The position numbers and the translations under genes were made by a program. Positions 8,250-16,143 of a DNA stretch of 64,000 bases are shown here, piece after piece. This stretch comes from CBDBKL01 sp965116215 (lineage in GTDB: Bacteria; Bdellovibrionota; Bdellovibrionia; Bdellovibrionales; JAKFYE01), in the NCBI GenBank assembly GCA_965116215.1, contig OZ220494.1, positions 682,001-746,000 on the forward strand, in the 5' to 3' direction. How positions within the stretch are numbered: the first letter of the stretch is position 1; each line of letters opens with the position of its first letter. The notes beneath the pieces were generated by a model. The model was not told the DNA's origin and made no database searches. It saw only the letters and a program-made list of their open reading frames with translations.

Positions 8250-11051
8250 TCACATTGAAGACACATCACCCAAATCTGGATGATTAATTTTTCGTGTTGT
8301 ACTGGTGGTTGCAGTTGGCCTTTTTGTTGTTGGGGTTGGTGCTCTTGTCGTTCTTGTCTTTGTCACTGGGGGCTGGTTTTTTGTCGTTCTTGGCCTCATG
8401 TCTGAACAGTAACCATAACGATCAGGGAATCCATGAATGTTCCCCACACAGCTCGAGCGAAAATCTTCCTCAGAACCTGGTCCTCCGCAATTTATCCCCT
8501 CTGGTCCATGATCTCTTCCACGCCAAGTACATTCACTGTAACACCAAGTAAAATCAGCACCTCCGGCCTTAAACGTATCGCCATCACGAAGGTAGTTGCT
8601 ACCTCTGCACGCAGTACCTGCTTGAAATCTATAACAAACTGATACTCTCTCACAACACTGACCCTCAAACTCTTGTTCACCAGTTGGGCATACACACGAT
8701 CCTCTCGAATTGCGAACCTGATCAGCACGGCATTCATTCACACAACGACCACCATATTCTTCCTGACCACTAGGACATCTGCAATTTGGAGGCGTTCCCA
8801 CATAACTCGAAGGACATGGCTTTCTACAGCAATTTTCTTTAGTTCTGGGTCCAGTATTTGGTAGTGGGTCTTTGAGAATATCGCCAGAGTCACACCACTT
8901 TCGTTCAAAACGAGATGGAGACAGACACGTACGAGGCGACAGCTTACAACAATTGGCCTTATTAGCAGGTGTCTTGTTTCCCTTGCTGAAGTCAAGTTCA
9001 TATCCATCACCACAATCCCCATCCTGATACCAATCTCCTCTCACGCCATCACCATTAGCATCCGAGCACGTGACACATTCACCAGTCGTCTTTGTCCCCG
9101 TACACGATCTTCCACAACTTCCAGTAAACGATTGACCAGAGCACACATTACTCGCTCCAGTACAAGTTCCTACTTTTGTCCCCGTACACGATCTTCCACA
9201 AGTTCCGGTAAACGATTGACCAGAGCACACATTACTCGCTCCAGTACAAGTCCCTGTCTTTGTCCCCGTACATCTAGCTCTACCGCAGGAGTCATTAAAG
9301 GTCTCACCAGAGCACACATTACTTGCTCCTGTACAAGTGCAGTTCTCACCACCACCACCGCCCCCACCTGGTATAACCACACATCGACCACTTTCTTCTT
9401 GTTGACCAGCTGGGCATTCACACTCTCCTCTCGAATTGCGAACCTGATCAACACGGCATATGGACTCGCACCGACCATTAACCTCTTCTTTGCCAGATGG
9501 ACATCTGCAATTGGGAGATCTGCCCTCATAACCTGAGCGACACTCACAACACACAGATTCACTCGGATTTCGACTCTTACTTGCAGAGCTTTTATAAACC
9601 AAAGCTCCCCTGCAAACAAAACGCTCAAGACCAGACTTTGAAGGATTTGTGTCACCACAAGTTGCAGCAGCAGGAGGAGTGCAACAACGTGTGCGACTCG
9701 GACTTGTTAAACTATTGGCCGATGTTTTATAACTCCAACCCTCTGGACAAGGATACCGCTGATTGCCGTTTTGTGAGGGGCTTCTGTCTAAACACGTCGG
9801 CGCAACACAACGATTTCCAACACTCACTTGACCCGCTGGACATCTACAATTGGGAGATCTGCCCTCATAACCTGAGCGACACTCACAACACACAGATTCA
9901 CTCGGATTTCGACTCTTACTTGCAGAGCTTTTATAAACCAAAGCTCCCCTGCAATCAAACTGCTGAGGGCCAGACTTTGAAGAGTTCGTGTCACCACAAG
10001 TTGCAGCAGCAGGAGGTGTGCAACAACGTGTGCGACTCGGACTTGTTAAACTATTGGCCGATGTTTTATAACTCCAACCCTCTGGACAAGGATACCGCTG
10101 ATTGCCGTTTTGTGACGGCTTTCTGTCTAAACACGTCGGCGCAACACAACGATTTCCAACACTCACTTGACCCCTAGGACATCTGCAATTTGGAGATCTG
10201 CCCTCATAACCTGAGCGACACTGACAACACACAGATTCACTCGGATTTCGACTCTTACTTGCAGAGCTTTTATAAACCAAAGCTCCCGTGCAAACAAAAC
10301 GCTCAAGACCTGACTTTGAAGGCTCTGTATCAGAGCAAGTTGCAGCAGCAGGAGGAGTGCAACAACGCGTGCGACTCGGACTTGTTAAACTATTGGCCGA
10401 TGTTTTATAACTCCAACCCTCTGGACAAGGATACCGCTGATTGCCATCTTGTGAAGGATCCCTATCACCACACGTCGGCGAGCTTCTCCTCGTCGTGCTG
10501 GTAGAAGTTGTCGTCGAAGACGTGGTCGTCGCACTTGAGCAGTCCTTAACAACAAAACTCACAGGAACACTAACACTCGTCCAAGGACTATCACCCTCAG
10601 TGCCACCCTCCGCTGAAACCTCCAGCTCATAACGACCATTACTAAGACTATGATAAATCAACAATGCACGAGTATCATCACTGTTGGCAACACGACCAAA
10701 CTGACCCTCAGACCCACTACTTAAACTCTTAGACTCATTGCAATCCCATACACTATTGTCCGAAGACGGACGAACCCTACGACAATAATAAGTCTCCGCC
10801 GCAGAAGACGTCGCTATCGTAATAGCAACCGATCGAGATTGCTCCTCATTATCAGCACCTAAACAAAGATCACCACCATTTGCAATCACACGACCTTTAC
10901 CATTTCGAATCTCAACAGCAATACCAGAGTCTGGCTTCCTACTCTGAAAATCAACTTCACCACAGTTCTGATACAAAAAAGGAACCGTTAATACAGTTAG
11001 AAGAACTAATATAAGACTTGAAACTCGAATCCATTTTCTTCGTCTTTTCAA
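8250..11051 (-). CDS. Cysteine-rich modular lipoprotein, paralog 2 (largest)
   Basis: At 933 residues this is the largest of the five. It starts at TTG (11051) after a GGTGAG site. It has the common signal with YQNC lipobox, then the shared N-terminal domain, then a Thr/Ser-rich linker around residues 174-192, suggesting an extended stalk. The centre carries tandem 113-residue units, each with one CPEGWSYKTSAN module, one CRGALVYKSSASK module and one EGF-like stretch. A poly-Gly linker and three ~25-residue repeats (CTGASNVCSGQSFTG type) follow. The C-terminus is Thr/Pro-rich. The repeat units are near-identical at the DNA level (339-bp period), so copy number can change by recombination. I see no catalytic motif; adhesin or decoy roles are guesses. 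Confidence 0.85.
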   Translation of the reverse strand: MKRRRKWIRVSSLILVLLTVLTVPFLYQNCGEVDFQSRKPDSGIAVEIRNGKGRVIANGGDLCLGADNEEQSRSVAITIATSSAAETYYCRRVRPSSDNSVWDCNESKSLSSGSEGQFGRVANSDDTRALLIYHSLSNGRYELEVSAEGGTEGDSPWTSVSVPVSFVVKDCSSATTTSSTTTSTSTTRRSSPTCGDRDPSQDGNQRYPCPEGWSYKTSANSLTSPSRTRCCTPPAAATCSDTEPSKSGLERFVCTGALVYKSSASKSRNPSESVCCQCRSGYEGRSPNCRCPRGQVSVGNRCVAPTCLDRKPSQNGNQRYPCPEGWSYKTSANSLTSPSRTRCCTPPAAATCGDTNSSKSGPQQFDCRGALVYKSSASKSRNPSESVCCECRSGYEGRSPNCRCPAGQVSVGNRCVAPTCLDRSPSQNGNQRYPCPEGWSYKTSANSLTSPSRTRCCTPPAAATCGDTNPSKSGLERFVCRGALVYKSSASKSRNPSESVCCECRSGYEGRSPNCRCPSGKEEVNGRCESICRVDQVRNSRGECECPAGQQEESGRCVVIPGGGGGGGENCTCTGASNVCSGETFNDSCGRARCTGTKTGTCTGASNVCSGQSFTGTCGRSCTGTKVGTCTGASNVCSGQSFTGSCGRSCTGTKTTGECVTCSDANGDGVRGDWYQDGDCGDGYELDFSKGNKTPANKANCCKLSPRTCLSPSRFERKWCDSGDILKDPLPNTGPRTKENCCRKPCPSSYVGTPPNCRCPSGQEEYGGRCVNECRADQVRNSRGSCVCPTGEQEFEGQCCERVSVCYRFQAGTACRGSNYLRDGDTFKAGGADFTWCYSECTWRGRDHGPEGINCGGPGSEEDFRSSCVGNIHGFPDRYGYCSDMRPRTTKNQPPVTKTRTTRAPTPTTKRPTATTSTTRKINHPDLGDVSSM
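9078..9342. repeat. Short in-frame repeats inside paralog 2
   Basis: Three adjacent units of about 75 bp encode the CTGASNVCSGxxFxxxCGR-CTGTK pattern. The units are highly similar at DNA level, especially the ACCAGAGCACACATTACT segment. Confidence 0.85.
9497..10470. repeat. 339-bp tandem repeats inside paralog 2
   Basis: The sequence beginning GCCCTCATAA recurs at 9522, 9861 and 10200, a strict 339-bp (113-codon) period, with only scattered substitutions between units. About two full units and one partial unit are present. The period keeps the reading frame, so unit gain or loss would change protein length without breaking it. Confidence 0.9.
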
Positions 11052-11775
11052 AAACTTCTCACCCTTGTTGATAAACTCAGTCCAAAAACACTCTAAACCC
11101 TATCGTCAAATCACAGAAAAAACTTTAACTTCAACCCTGTCACTCTTTAACTACCTATAAACCCTAATCCTTCCTTTATCTTGAACAATAGCGAGCCCAA
11201 CTGTCCACTAGAGCATAGACAACACAACCTACATATTGACTCTCACCCACAGAATCACCACTTAGAGTCCACTACAACATAGACAGCACGACTTACATAT
11301 TAACCAATAGCACTCTAATAGAAAAAACCATTTCTCAGATCAATCACACTTTGACAGACCTTCGAATTAAGAATCTCATACACCACTAACAAATCACAGA
11401 CCTTTACAGTTGTCTGAGTTGTGAGGAATTTAACAAAATCTCCTCGTTCTGAACCTAAACCTAAAACAAGATTATTGTAACTCGTAAAGAATAAACCCGA
11501 TCGCTAAATCTTACTCAAGATCATTTAATAATAACTAAACCTACACAACAGAAAAAATTATCATAGTCATTTTAGTTAAAAAACTGGGTCTATAGAAGGA
11601 ATAGGTGTTACTGACACACAGAAAATCTTTCTCCAAGCTTAGACTTCATCCTGTCTAGGGTCTATTAGGAAAACCTATTACTCTTCAAACTTGTAGCATG
11701 GTGGATAGCCACTATACATTTATACTTTAAATTTAGAAGAACGTATTACCCTTCAAACAAATTCACTCGCCTCAA
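11052..11775. other. Intergenic region between paralogs 3 and 2, homologous to the next interval
   Basis: This 724-bp stretch holds no gene. From about 11100 to 11595 it is clearly homologous to 13884-14390, including the sigma-28-like motif, the segment AATAGCGAGCCCAACTGTCC and the 13-bp motif AAATCACAGACCT at 11391. The array therefore grew by duplication of whole gene-plus-spacer units. Confidence 0.8.
11100..11127 (-). promoter_or_regulatory. Sigma-28-like promoter motif of paralog 2
   Basis: Minus-strand TAAAGTTT, 12-base spacer, GACGATAG, about 50 bp upstream of the TTG start. It belongs to the motif set shared by the array. Confidence 0.5.
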
Positions 11776-13665
11776 TTAAAGAGAGCCGCCGCCACCACCG
11801 ACTCCAGGATTTATACGAGGAATTGGTACACAACGACCTTGAACACTTATCTGACCTGGAGGACATCCTCTACAATCCGGAGGCGTTCCCACATAACCAG
11901 GACCGCACTGACAACACACAGATTCACTCGGATTTTTACTCTGACTTGATGAACTCTTATAAACCGAATGAGCACTTCTACAAATAAACGGCTGAGGGCC
12001 AGATTTTGCTAGATCCGCATCACCACATGTCCCTTTTAAACTTCCATCACAACAATTCGCCTTATTATTTTTCCCAGAAGCCGGAAGAGGATTTTTAAGC
12101 GCATAGGACCAGCTTGGACTATTGTGCTGAGAGCAATTATAGCCTTCACAAATACCCTGACAACAATTCTCTCGGCTTGCACGTAAATGTCCATTTGAAA
12201 AGTTGTTATTCACTCCATGAAGATCACGACAATCATACCAATCTCCTGTCACACCATCACTATTCATATCTGCGCAGGTGCGAGTAGGACGAGTTATACA
12301 TCGACCACCTTGTTCTATTTCGCCAGATGGACAACCACACTCTCCGTTACTCGAATTACGCTCCTGATCAGCACGGCATTCGTTCACACAGCTATTACCG
12401 TATTCTTCTTTGCCCGCTGGACATCGACAATTCGGAGGCGTTCCCACATAACCGGAACGACACTCACAACACACAGATTCACTCGGATTTGTGCTCTTAG
12501 CTGCTGATTTCTTGTAAACCGAAGAACCTGTGCAAGAAAACTTCTGATTGCCATTTTGCAGCGGATCTCTATCAGAGCAGGTCGCAGTAGCAGGGGGTGC
12601 ACAACATCTTTCCTGACTCGGACTTGTTAAACTATTGGCCGATGTCTTATAACTCCAACCACTCGGACAAGGAAACGGCTGAGAACCAGACTTTGAAGGA
12701 TCTGTATCAGAGCAGGTTGCAGTAGGAGGGGGTGTACAACATCTTTCCCGGCTCGGATTTCTAAAACTATTGGCTGAAGTTTTATAACTCCAACCACTCG
12801 AACAAGGAAACGGCTGAGAACCAGACTTTGAAGGATTTGTATCAGCACATATAGCCCACCAGCGAGGATCTGTTATCATATGATTACAACAATTTTTTGC
12901 GCTGACTGGACCTGTTGTGGGAAGAGGGTTTTTACGTTTGAATGTATTGTTGGGAACATCGTGCTGAGAGCAGTTATAGGGCTGATTGCCATCTTGTGAG
13001 GGGTTCGTGTCAGCACAAGTGGACGCTCTTCCGGTCGTCGTGCTTGTAGAAGTTGTTGTCGAAGATGTGCTGCTCGTGGTTAAGCAGTCTTTAACAACAA
13101 AACTCACCGGTTTACTAATAGTTGTCCAAGGATTCTCACCATCACTGCCACCCTCCGCTGAAATCTCTAACTTATAACGACCATCGGGAAGACTCTCATA
13201 ACTCAGCTCTACACCGGTATCATCATTGCTTGCACTATCCAAAATAGTAAACTCACCTTCAGATCCAATCGTTCTAGTCGTACTTGTAGACATTACTGTC
13301 ATGATTGTACCTGTTGTTATCGTTGTTGTTTCAACTAAACTCCTTGCCTCATTACAATTCCAGACACTATTGTCTAAAGACGGACGACGACAATAATAAG
13401 TCTCTGCTAAGGAAGATGTAGTTATTGAAAGAACAACGGACCGGGACTGCGCCTCATTATCAGCTCCTGTACAAAGATCACCTCCATTAGGAATCACTGT
13501 GCCTTTTCCATTTTGAATCTTGATATCAATTCCTGGTGATAAACTCGACAAATGACCACTACCGTCTATATCACCACAATTTTGATATAAAAGAGGAACC
13601 GTTAGAACAGTTACGAGAACAAGTATAAAATTTGAAACCCCAAGCCATTTTCTTCGTCTCTTCAA
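11776..13665 (-). CDS. Cysteine-rich modular lipoprotein, paralog 3, with octanucleotide repeat upstream
   Basis: A 629-residue paralog, TTG start at 13665 with a GGTAGGAG ribosome-binding site. It carries the YQNC signal and the shared N-terminal domain, here with a Thr-rich insertion (VETTTITTGTIMTVMSTSTT) where the others have a short Gly/Ser turn. A Thr/Ser linker follows, then four CC-terminated modules, an EGF-like CRSGYVGTPPNCRCPAGK stretch, modules beginning TCADMNSDG and EGYNCSQHNSPSW, and a second EGF-like stretch. It ends in a Gly-rich tail. Its upstream region is unique in holding 14 perfect copies of an 8-bp repeat between two sigma-28-like motifs, 86-197 bp before the start codon. 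Expression may therefore vary by slippage. Function unknown. Confidence 0.85.
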   Translation of the reverse strand: MKRRRKWLGVSNFILVLVTVLTVPLLYQNCGDIDGSGHLSSLSPGIDIKIQNGKGTVIPNGGDLCTGADNEAQSRSVVLSITTSSLAETYYCRRPSLDNSVWNCNEARSLVETTTITTGTIMTVMSTSTTRTIGSEGEFTILDSASNDDTGVELSYESLPDGRYKLEISAEGGSDGENPWTTISKPVSFVVKDCLTTSSTSSTTTSTSTTTGRASTCADTNPSQDGNQPYNCSQHDVPNNTFKRKNPLPTTGPVSAKNCCNHMITDPRWWAICADTNPSKSGSQPFPCSSGWSYKTSANSFRNPSRERCCTPPPTATCSDTDPSKSGSQPFPCPSGWSYKTSANSLTSPSQERCCAPPATATCSDRDPLQNGNQKFSCTGSSVYKKSAAKSTNPSESVCCECRSGYVGTPPNCRCPAGKEEYGNSCVNECRADQERNSSNGECGCPSGEIEQGGRCITRPTRTCADMNSDGVTGDWYDCRDLHGVNNNFSNGHLRASRENCCQGICEGYNCSQHNSPSWSYALKNPLPASGKNNKANCCDGSLKGTCGDADLAKSGPQPFICRSAHSVYKSSSSQSKNPSESVCCQCGPGYVGTPPDCRGCPPGQISVQGRCVPIPRINPGVGGGGGSL

Positions 13666-13713
13666 AAACTCCTACCTTTGTTGATAGCCTCAGTACAAAA
13701 AGTCTGTAAAGAC

Positions 13714-13741
13714 TTATCGTTCAGAATAATAAAAAACTGTA
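13714..13741 (-). promoter_or_regulatory. Start-proximal sigma-28-like motif of paralog 3
   Basis: Minus-strand TACAGTTT followed by ATTATT-rich spacer and AACGATAA, about 50 bp before the TTG start. It carries one extra base compared with the equivalent motif of paralog 4. It lies just downstream of the 8-bp repeat array. Confidence 0.45.
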
Positions 13742-13750
13742 ACTTCACCC

Positions 13751-13862
13751 CTAAATACCTAAATACCTAAATACCTAAATACCTAAATACCTAAATACCT
13801 AAATACCTAAATACCTAAATACCTAAATACCTAAATACCTAAATACCTAAATACCTAAATAC
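13751..13862. repeat. Octanucleotide tandem repeat (CTAAATAC) x14
   Basis: Fourteen uninterrupted perfect copies of the 8-bp unit CTAAATAC fill 112 bp. They begin 86 bp upstream of the paralog 3 start codon, between two sigma-28-like motifs, and are preceded on the minus strand by a TTGACA hexamer. The homologous site of paralog 4 (about 15864-15880) holds only about two units. Perfect repeats of this length are typical of slippage-prone contingency loci. Confidence 0.95.
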
Positions 13863-13883
13863 ACTGTCAAATCCACCATTCAC

Positions 13884-13910
13884 TTATCGTCAAATAATAA
13901 AAAACTTTTA
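13884..13910 (-). promoter_or_regulatory. Start-distal sigma-28-like motif of paralog 3
   Basis: Minus-strand AAAGTTT, about 10 bases, GACGATAA. It aligns with the only motif of paralog 2, so paralog 3 appears to have gained a second promoter-like copy plus the octanucleotide repeat between the two. Confidence 0.4.
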
Positions 13911-14382
13911 ACTTCACTCCTGTCACTCTTAACTAGCTATGAACCTTATTCTTACCCCTTCCTTTATCTCAACAATAGCGAGCCCAACTGTCCACTAGAA
14001 CATAGACAACACAACCTACATATTGACTCTCATCCATAGAGTCAGCACTTGGAGTCCACTACAACAGAGATAGCACGACTTACATATTGACCAATAGCAC
14101 TCTAACAGAAAAGAACCATCTTTCAGCTCAACCACAGACCTTTACAGAACTTCCAATTAAGAACCTCATACTCCACTAACAAATCACAGACCTTTACAGT
14201 TATCTGAGTTGTGAGGAATTAAAAAAAATCTGCCCTCACAACCATGTCCCATAAATCTAAATTATTTTAACTCGTAAAGAATAAGACCGATCGTTAAATC
14301 TTACTAAAAATCATTTATAATAACTAACACCCTACACACAACATCATTGTCAGAAAAAATTATCATAGTCATTCACAGTTAA

Positions 14383-14431
14383 AAAACTGAATCTAGAGGG
14401 CCAAATTTTCAAGGATTTATATCAGAACAGG
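14383..14431 (-). pseudogene. Remnant of a lost cysteine-rich module downstream of paralog 4
   Basis: Read on the minus strand one base out of the frame of paralog 4, this stretch encodes T-C-S-D-I-N-P, a stop, then K-F-G-P. That matches the T-C-S-D-T-D-P-S-K-S-G-P beginning of modules in the neighbouring paralogs, with a Ser codon turned into TGA. It suggests that paralog 4 once ran further and was truncated by a frameshift. The alternative is a recombination junction that left a partial module. Confidence 0.55.
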
Positions 14432-15781
14432 TCATTGCGCAGGGGGTGTACAACATCTGTCCCGGCTCGGATTTCTACTCTGACTTGATGAACTCTTATA
14501 AATCCAACCATGTTTGCTGCAATTATACGGCTGATTGCCAGATTTTGCTAGATCGGCATCACCACATGTCCCTTTTAAACGTCCATCACAACAATTCGCT
14601 TTAGTATTTGTTCCAGAAGTCGGAAGAGGATTTTTAAGTGTGTAGGCCCAACTTGGACTATTGTGCTGAGAGCAATTATAGCCTTCACAAATAATACCCT
14701 GACAACAATTCCCTCTGCTCATACTTAAATGTCCATTTGAAAAGTTGTTTCTAAGTCCATGAAGACGATCACAAGCATACCAATCTCCTCTGCGTCCATC
14801 AGCATTAATGTCTGAGCAAGTGCGAGCAAGACAACAATTCTCTCTGCTTATGCTTAAATGTCCATTTGAAAAGTTGTTGCCAAATCCATGAAGCTCACGA
14901 CAATCATACCAATCTCCTGTCACACCATCACCATCAGCGTCTGAGCAGGTGCGAGTAGGAGGTCGACATTGACCACCTTGTTCTATTTGGCCAGGTGGAC
15001 ATGTACACTGTCCTTCAGAATTACGCTCCTGATCAGCACGGCATTCGTTCACACAGCTATTACCGTATTTTTCTTTGCCACTAGGGCATCGACAATTCGG
15101 AGGCGTTCCCACATAACCGGAACGACACTCACAACACACAGAATCACTCGGATTTGTGCTCTTAGCTGCTGATTGATTATAAACCGAATCACCTGTGCAA
15201 ACAAACGGCTGAGGACTGGATTTTGAAGGATCTGTATCAGCACAAGTTGCTATCATACAGTCTTTCACAACAAAACTCACAGAAACAGTAGACGTCGTCC
15301 AATGATTTTCACCATCACGGCCGCCCTCCGCTGAAATCTCTAACTCATAATGACCATCAGAAAGACTCTCATAACTCAGCTCTACAACCGTATCGGAATG
15401 AACACTAGCATCTAAAACCCTAAACACACCCTCAGAGCCACCACTGACTAAACGCCTTTCCTCATTACAATTCCAAGCACTATTATCTAAAGAGGGACGA
15501 CGACAATAATAAATTTCTGTTAACGGAGATGTAGTTATTGAAAGAACAACGGACCGGGACTGCTCCTCATTATCAGCTCCTGTACAAAGATCACCTCCAT
15601 TAGAAATCACTGTACCTTTTCCATTTTGCATCTTGATATCAATTTTTGGTGGTAAATCTGTTGGCGGCACATCGCCACCATTATCACCATCACTACAATT
15701 TTGATATAGAGGAGCCATTAGAACAGTTACAAGAACAAGCATAAAATTTGAAGCTCCAAGCCATTTTCTTTGTCTCTTCAA
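14432..15781 (-). CDS. Cysteine-rich modular lipoprotein, paralog 4 (3' end eroded)
   Basis: A 449-residue paralog with TTG start at 15781 and the same GGTAGGAG site as paralog 3. The signal lacks one residue before YQNC (APLYQNC). The shared N-terminal domain, an EGF-like stretch, two SDADGDG/SDINADG modules, an EGYNCSQHNSPSW module and a final CC-T-PP module follow. The reading frame ends just after CCTPPAQ. Immediately downstream (about 14383-14431), in a shifted frame, the DNA still resembles the start of another module (T-C-S-D-I-N-P) interrupted by a stop. The present end therefore looks like frameshift truncation of a longer ancestor. Otherwise intact, and likely still exported as a lipoprotein. 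Confidence 0.83.
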   Translation of the reverse strand: MKRQRKWLGASNFMLVLVTVLMAPLYQNCSDGDNGGDVPPTDLPPKIDIKMQNGKGTVISNGGDLCTGADNEEQSRSVVLSITTSPLTEIYYCRRPSLDNSAWNCNEERRLVSGGSEGVFRVLDASVHSDTVVELSYESLSDGHYELEISAEGGRDGENHWTTSTVSVSFVVKDCMIATCADTDPSKSSPQPFVCTGDSVYNQSAAKSTNPSDSVCCECRSGYVGTPPNCRCPSGKEKYGNSCVNECRADQERNSEGQCTCPPGQIEQGGQCRPPTRTCSDADGDGVTGDWYDCRELHGFGNNFSNGHLSISRENCCLARTCSDINADGRRGDWYACDRLHGLRNNFSNGHLSMSRGNCCQGIICEGYNCSQHNSPSWAYTLKNPLPTSGTNTKANCCDGRLKGTCGDADLAKSGNQPYNCSKHGWIYKSSSSQSRNPSRDRCCTPPAQ

Positions 15782-15829
15782 AAACTCCTACCTTTGTTGA
15801 TAGCCTCAGTACAAAAAGTCTCTAAAGCC

Positions 15830-15856
15830 TTATCGTCAGAATAATAAAAAACTGTA
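15830..15856 (-). promoter_or_regulatory. Start-proximal sigma-28-like motif of paralog 4
   Basis: Minus-strand TACAGTTT, exactly 11 bases, GACGATAA: the best-spaced match to the FliA consensus in the array. It ends 48 bp before the TTG start. Confidence 0.5.
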
Positions 15857-15902
15857 ACTTCACCCTTAAATGCCTAAATACACTATCAAATCCATCATTC
15901 AC

Positions 15903-15931
15903 TTATCGTCAAATAATAAAAAAAAACTTTA
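15903..15931 (-). promoter_or_regulatory. Start-distal sigma-28-like motif of paralog 4
   Basis: Minus-strand TAAAGTTT, 13 bases, GACGATAA. The longer spacer (a run of T) may weaken it. Only about two copies of the 8-bp repeat unit, one degenerate, separate it from the proximal motif. Confidence 0.4.
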
Positions 15932-16143
15932 GGTTCATAGCTCGTTCAATTGACTTTTAGAGGAATGAGTTACTGTAATAATTGTGAAAAAACAGGTATT
16001 TTATAAGAATACTTTTTATTTGCACTTAAAAGAATGTGAGTTGAGGTTTAATTATAGAAATCAAGACCTCTATAGATGGCTACTTTTTATGTTGCGTCGA
16101 AAACCTCTTAACTGGTCATGAACCTTAAAATCATAACAATCGG

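Larger units (their letters stand above)
13666..14431. other. Intergenic region between paralogs 4 and 3
   Basis: A 766-bp gene-free stretch with two sigma-28-like motifs, the octanucleotide array, the block homologous to 11100-11595, the motif AAATCACAGACCT at 14181, and the module remnant next to paralog 4. Confidence 0.8.
15782..16143. other. Intergenic region between paralogs 5 and 4
   Basis: The first 150 bp match the region upstream of paralog 3 (two promoter-like motifs, about two octanucleotide units). From about 15935 to 16143 the sequence is unrelated to the other spacers and I see no gene in it. Confidence 0.7.

Noticed and set aside
9497..10470. CRISPR or integron-like structure from the 339-bp periodicity
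   Set aside because: The repeats are wholly coding and in frame, and there are no variable spacers or attC-like sites.
9497..10504. Long plus-strand open frames with repeated HNLSD/YKPKLPC segments opposite paralog 2
   Set aside because: They are antisense to the 339-bp repeat units of a gene with clear signal peptide, cysteine pattern and conserved paralogs. Their repetition simply mirrors the repeats.
13751..13862. CRISPR-like array
   Set aside because: The units are 8 bp, directly adjacent and without spacers; no cas gene is near.
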